A stretch of 6,054 nt of DNA from Actinomycetales bacterium (GTDB lineage: Bacteria > Actinomycetota > Actinomycetes > Actinomycetales > BWSM-131): positions 1 through 6,054 of the forward strand of contig JASBSH010000185.1 of the NCBI GenBank assembly GCA_030149025.1, in the 5' to 3' direction. The notes beneath the pieces were generated by a model. That model searched no databases, was not told the DNA's origin, and worked only from the letters and a program-made list of their open reading frames with translations. Shown piece by piece: positions 6,029-6,054 of this stretch (the stretch's first letter is position 1; the number at the start of each line of letters is the position of its first letter). Both the position numbers and the translations under genes were made by a program.

Positions 6029-6054
6029 GCGACCAGCAGCGCGACGAGCAGAAC
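6025..6054 (+). CDS. Start of a downstream gene, product unknown (runs off right edge)
   Basis: A GTG at 6025 overlaps the peptidase TGA (6026-6028) as GTGA and opens a frame reading M-SDQQRDEQN to the window end. GGAAGG at 6016-6021 can serve as a ribosome-binding site, with short spacing. The overlap is typical of coupled operon genes. Ten codons, all hydrophilic, are too few to assign a family or be sure the gene is real. Confidence 0.5.
   Translation, partial: MSDQQRDEQN

Overview
The window is a high-GC chromosomal segment, most likely from an actinobacterium. The evidence is the strong G/C third-position bias, GTG starts, an F420-dependent-type luciferase-like oxidoreductase, an actinobacterial-style HhH-GPD protein without an Fe-S cluster, and Streptomyces-type TCCACA motifs. 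I cannot name the genus. There is no rRNA, tRNA, CRISPR array or insertion sequence.

Layout from left to right. The N-terminal 210 codons of a membrane sensor histidine kinase run on the minus strand from 632 off the left edge. Next, 723-941 holds no intact gene. It carries what reads as the worn C-terminal half of a short-chain dehydrogenase/reductase, with a 20-bp direct repeat inside it. A DUF1345 membrane protein lies on the minus strand (942-1580). A 165-bp divergent intergenic region follows, containing four TCCACA-core motifs. Two plus-strand genes come next, 27 bp apart: a HhH-GPD DNA-repair-like protein (1746-2417) and a small ankyrin-repeat protein (2445-2834). The ankyrin gene converges, with only 31 bp between, on a luciferase-like oxidoreductase read on the minus strand (2866-3819). 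A second divergent region of 154 bp separates that from a large plus-strand M3 metallopeptidase of the Dcp type (3974-6028). The peptidase stop overlaps the GTG start of a further gene that leaves the window at the right edge.

Functionally this looks like a mosaic of independent housekeeping and accessory genes (signalling, membrane protein, base-excision-repair-like, redox, peptide breakdown) rather than one pathway. The likely transcription units are: the histidine kinase alone; DUF1345 alone, running into the SDR remnant; HhH-GPD plus ankyrin; the oxidoreductase alone; and the peptidase plus the next gene. I found no convincing new multi-gene system. The items most worth a second look are the SDR remnant with its in-phase repeat, the TCCACA cluster, and the repair-like protein that lacks the catalytic lysine.
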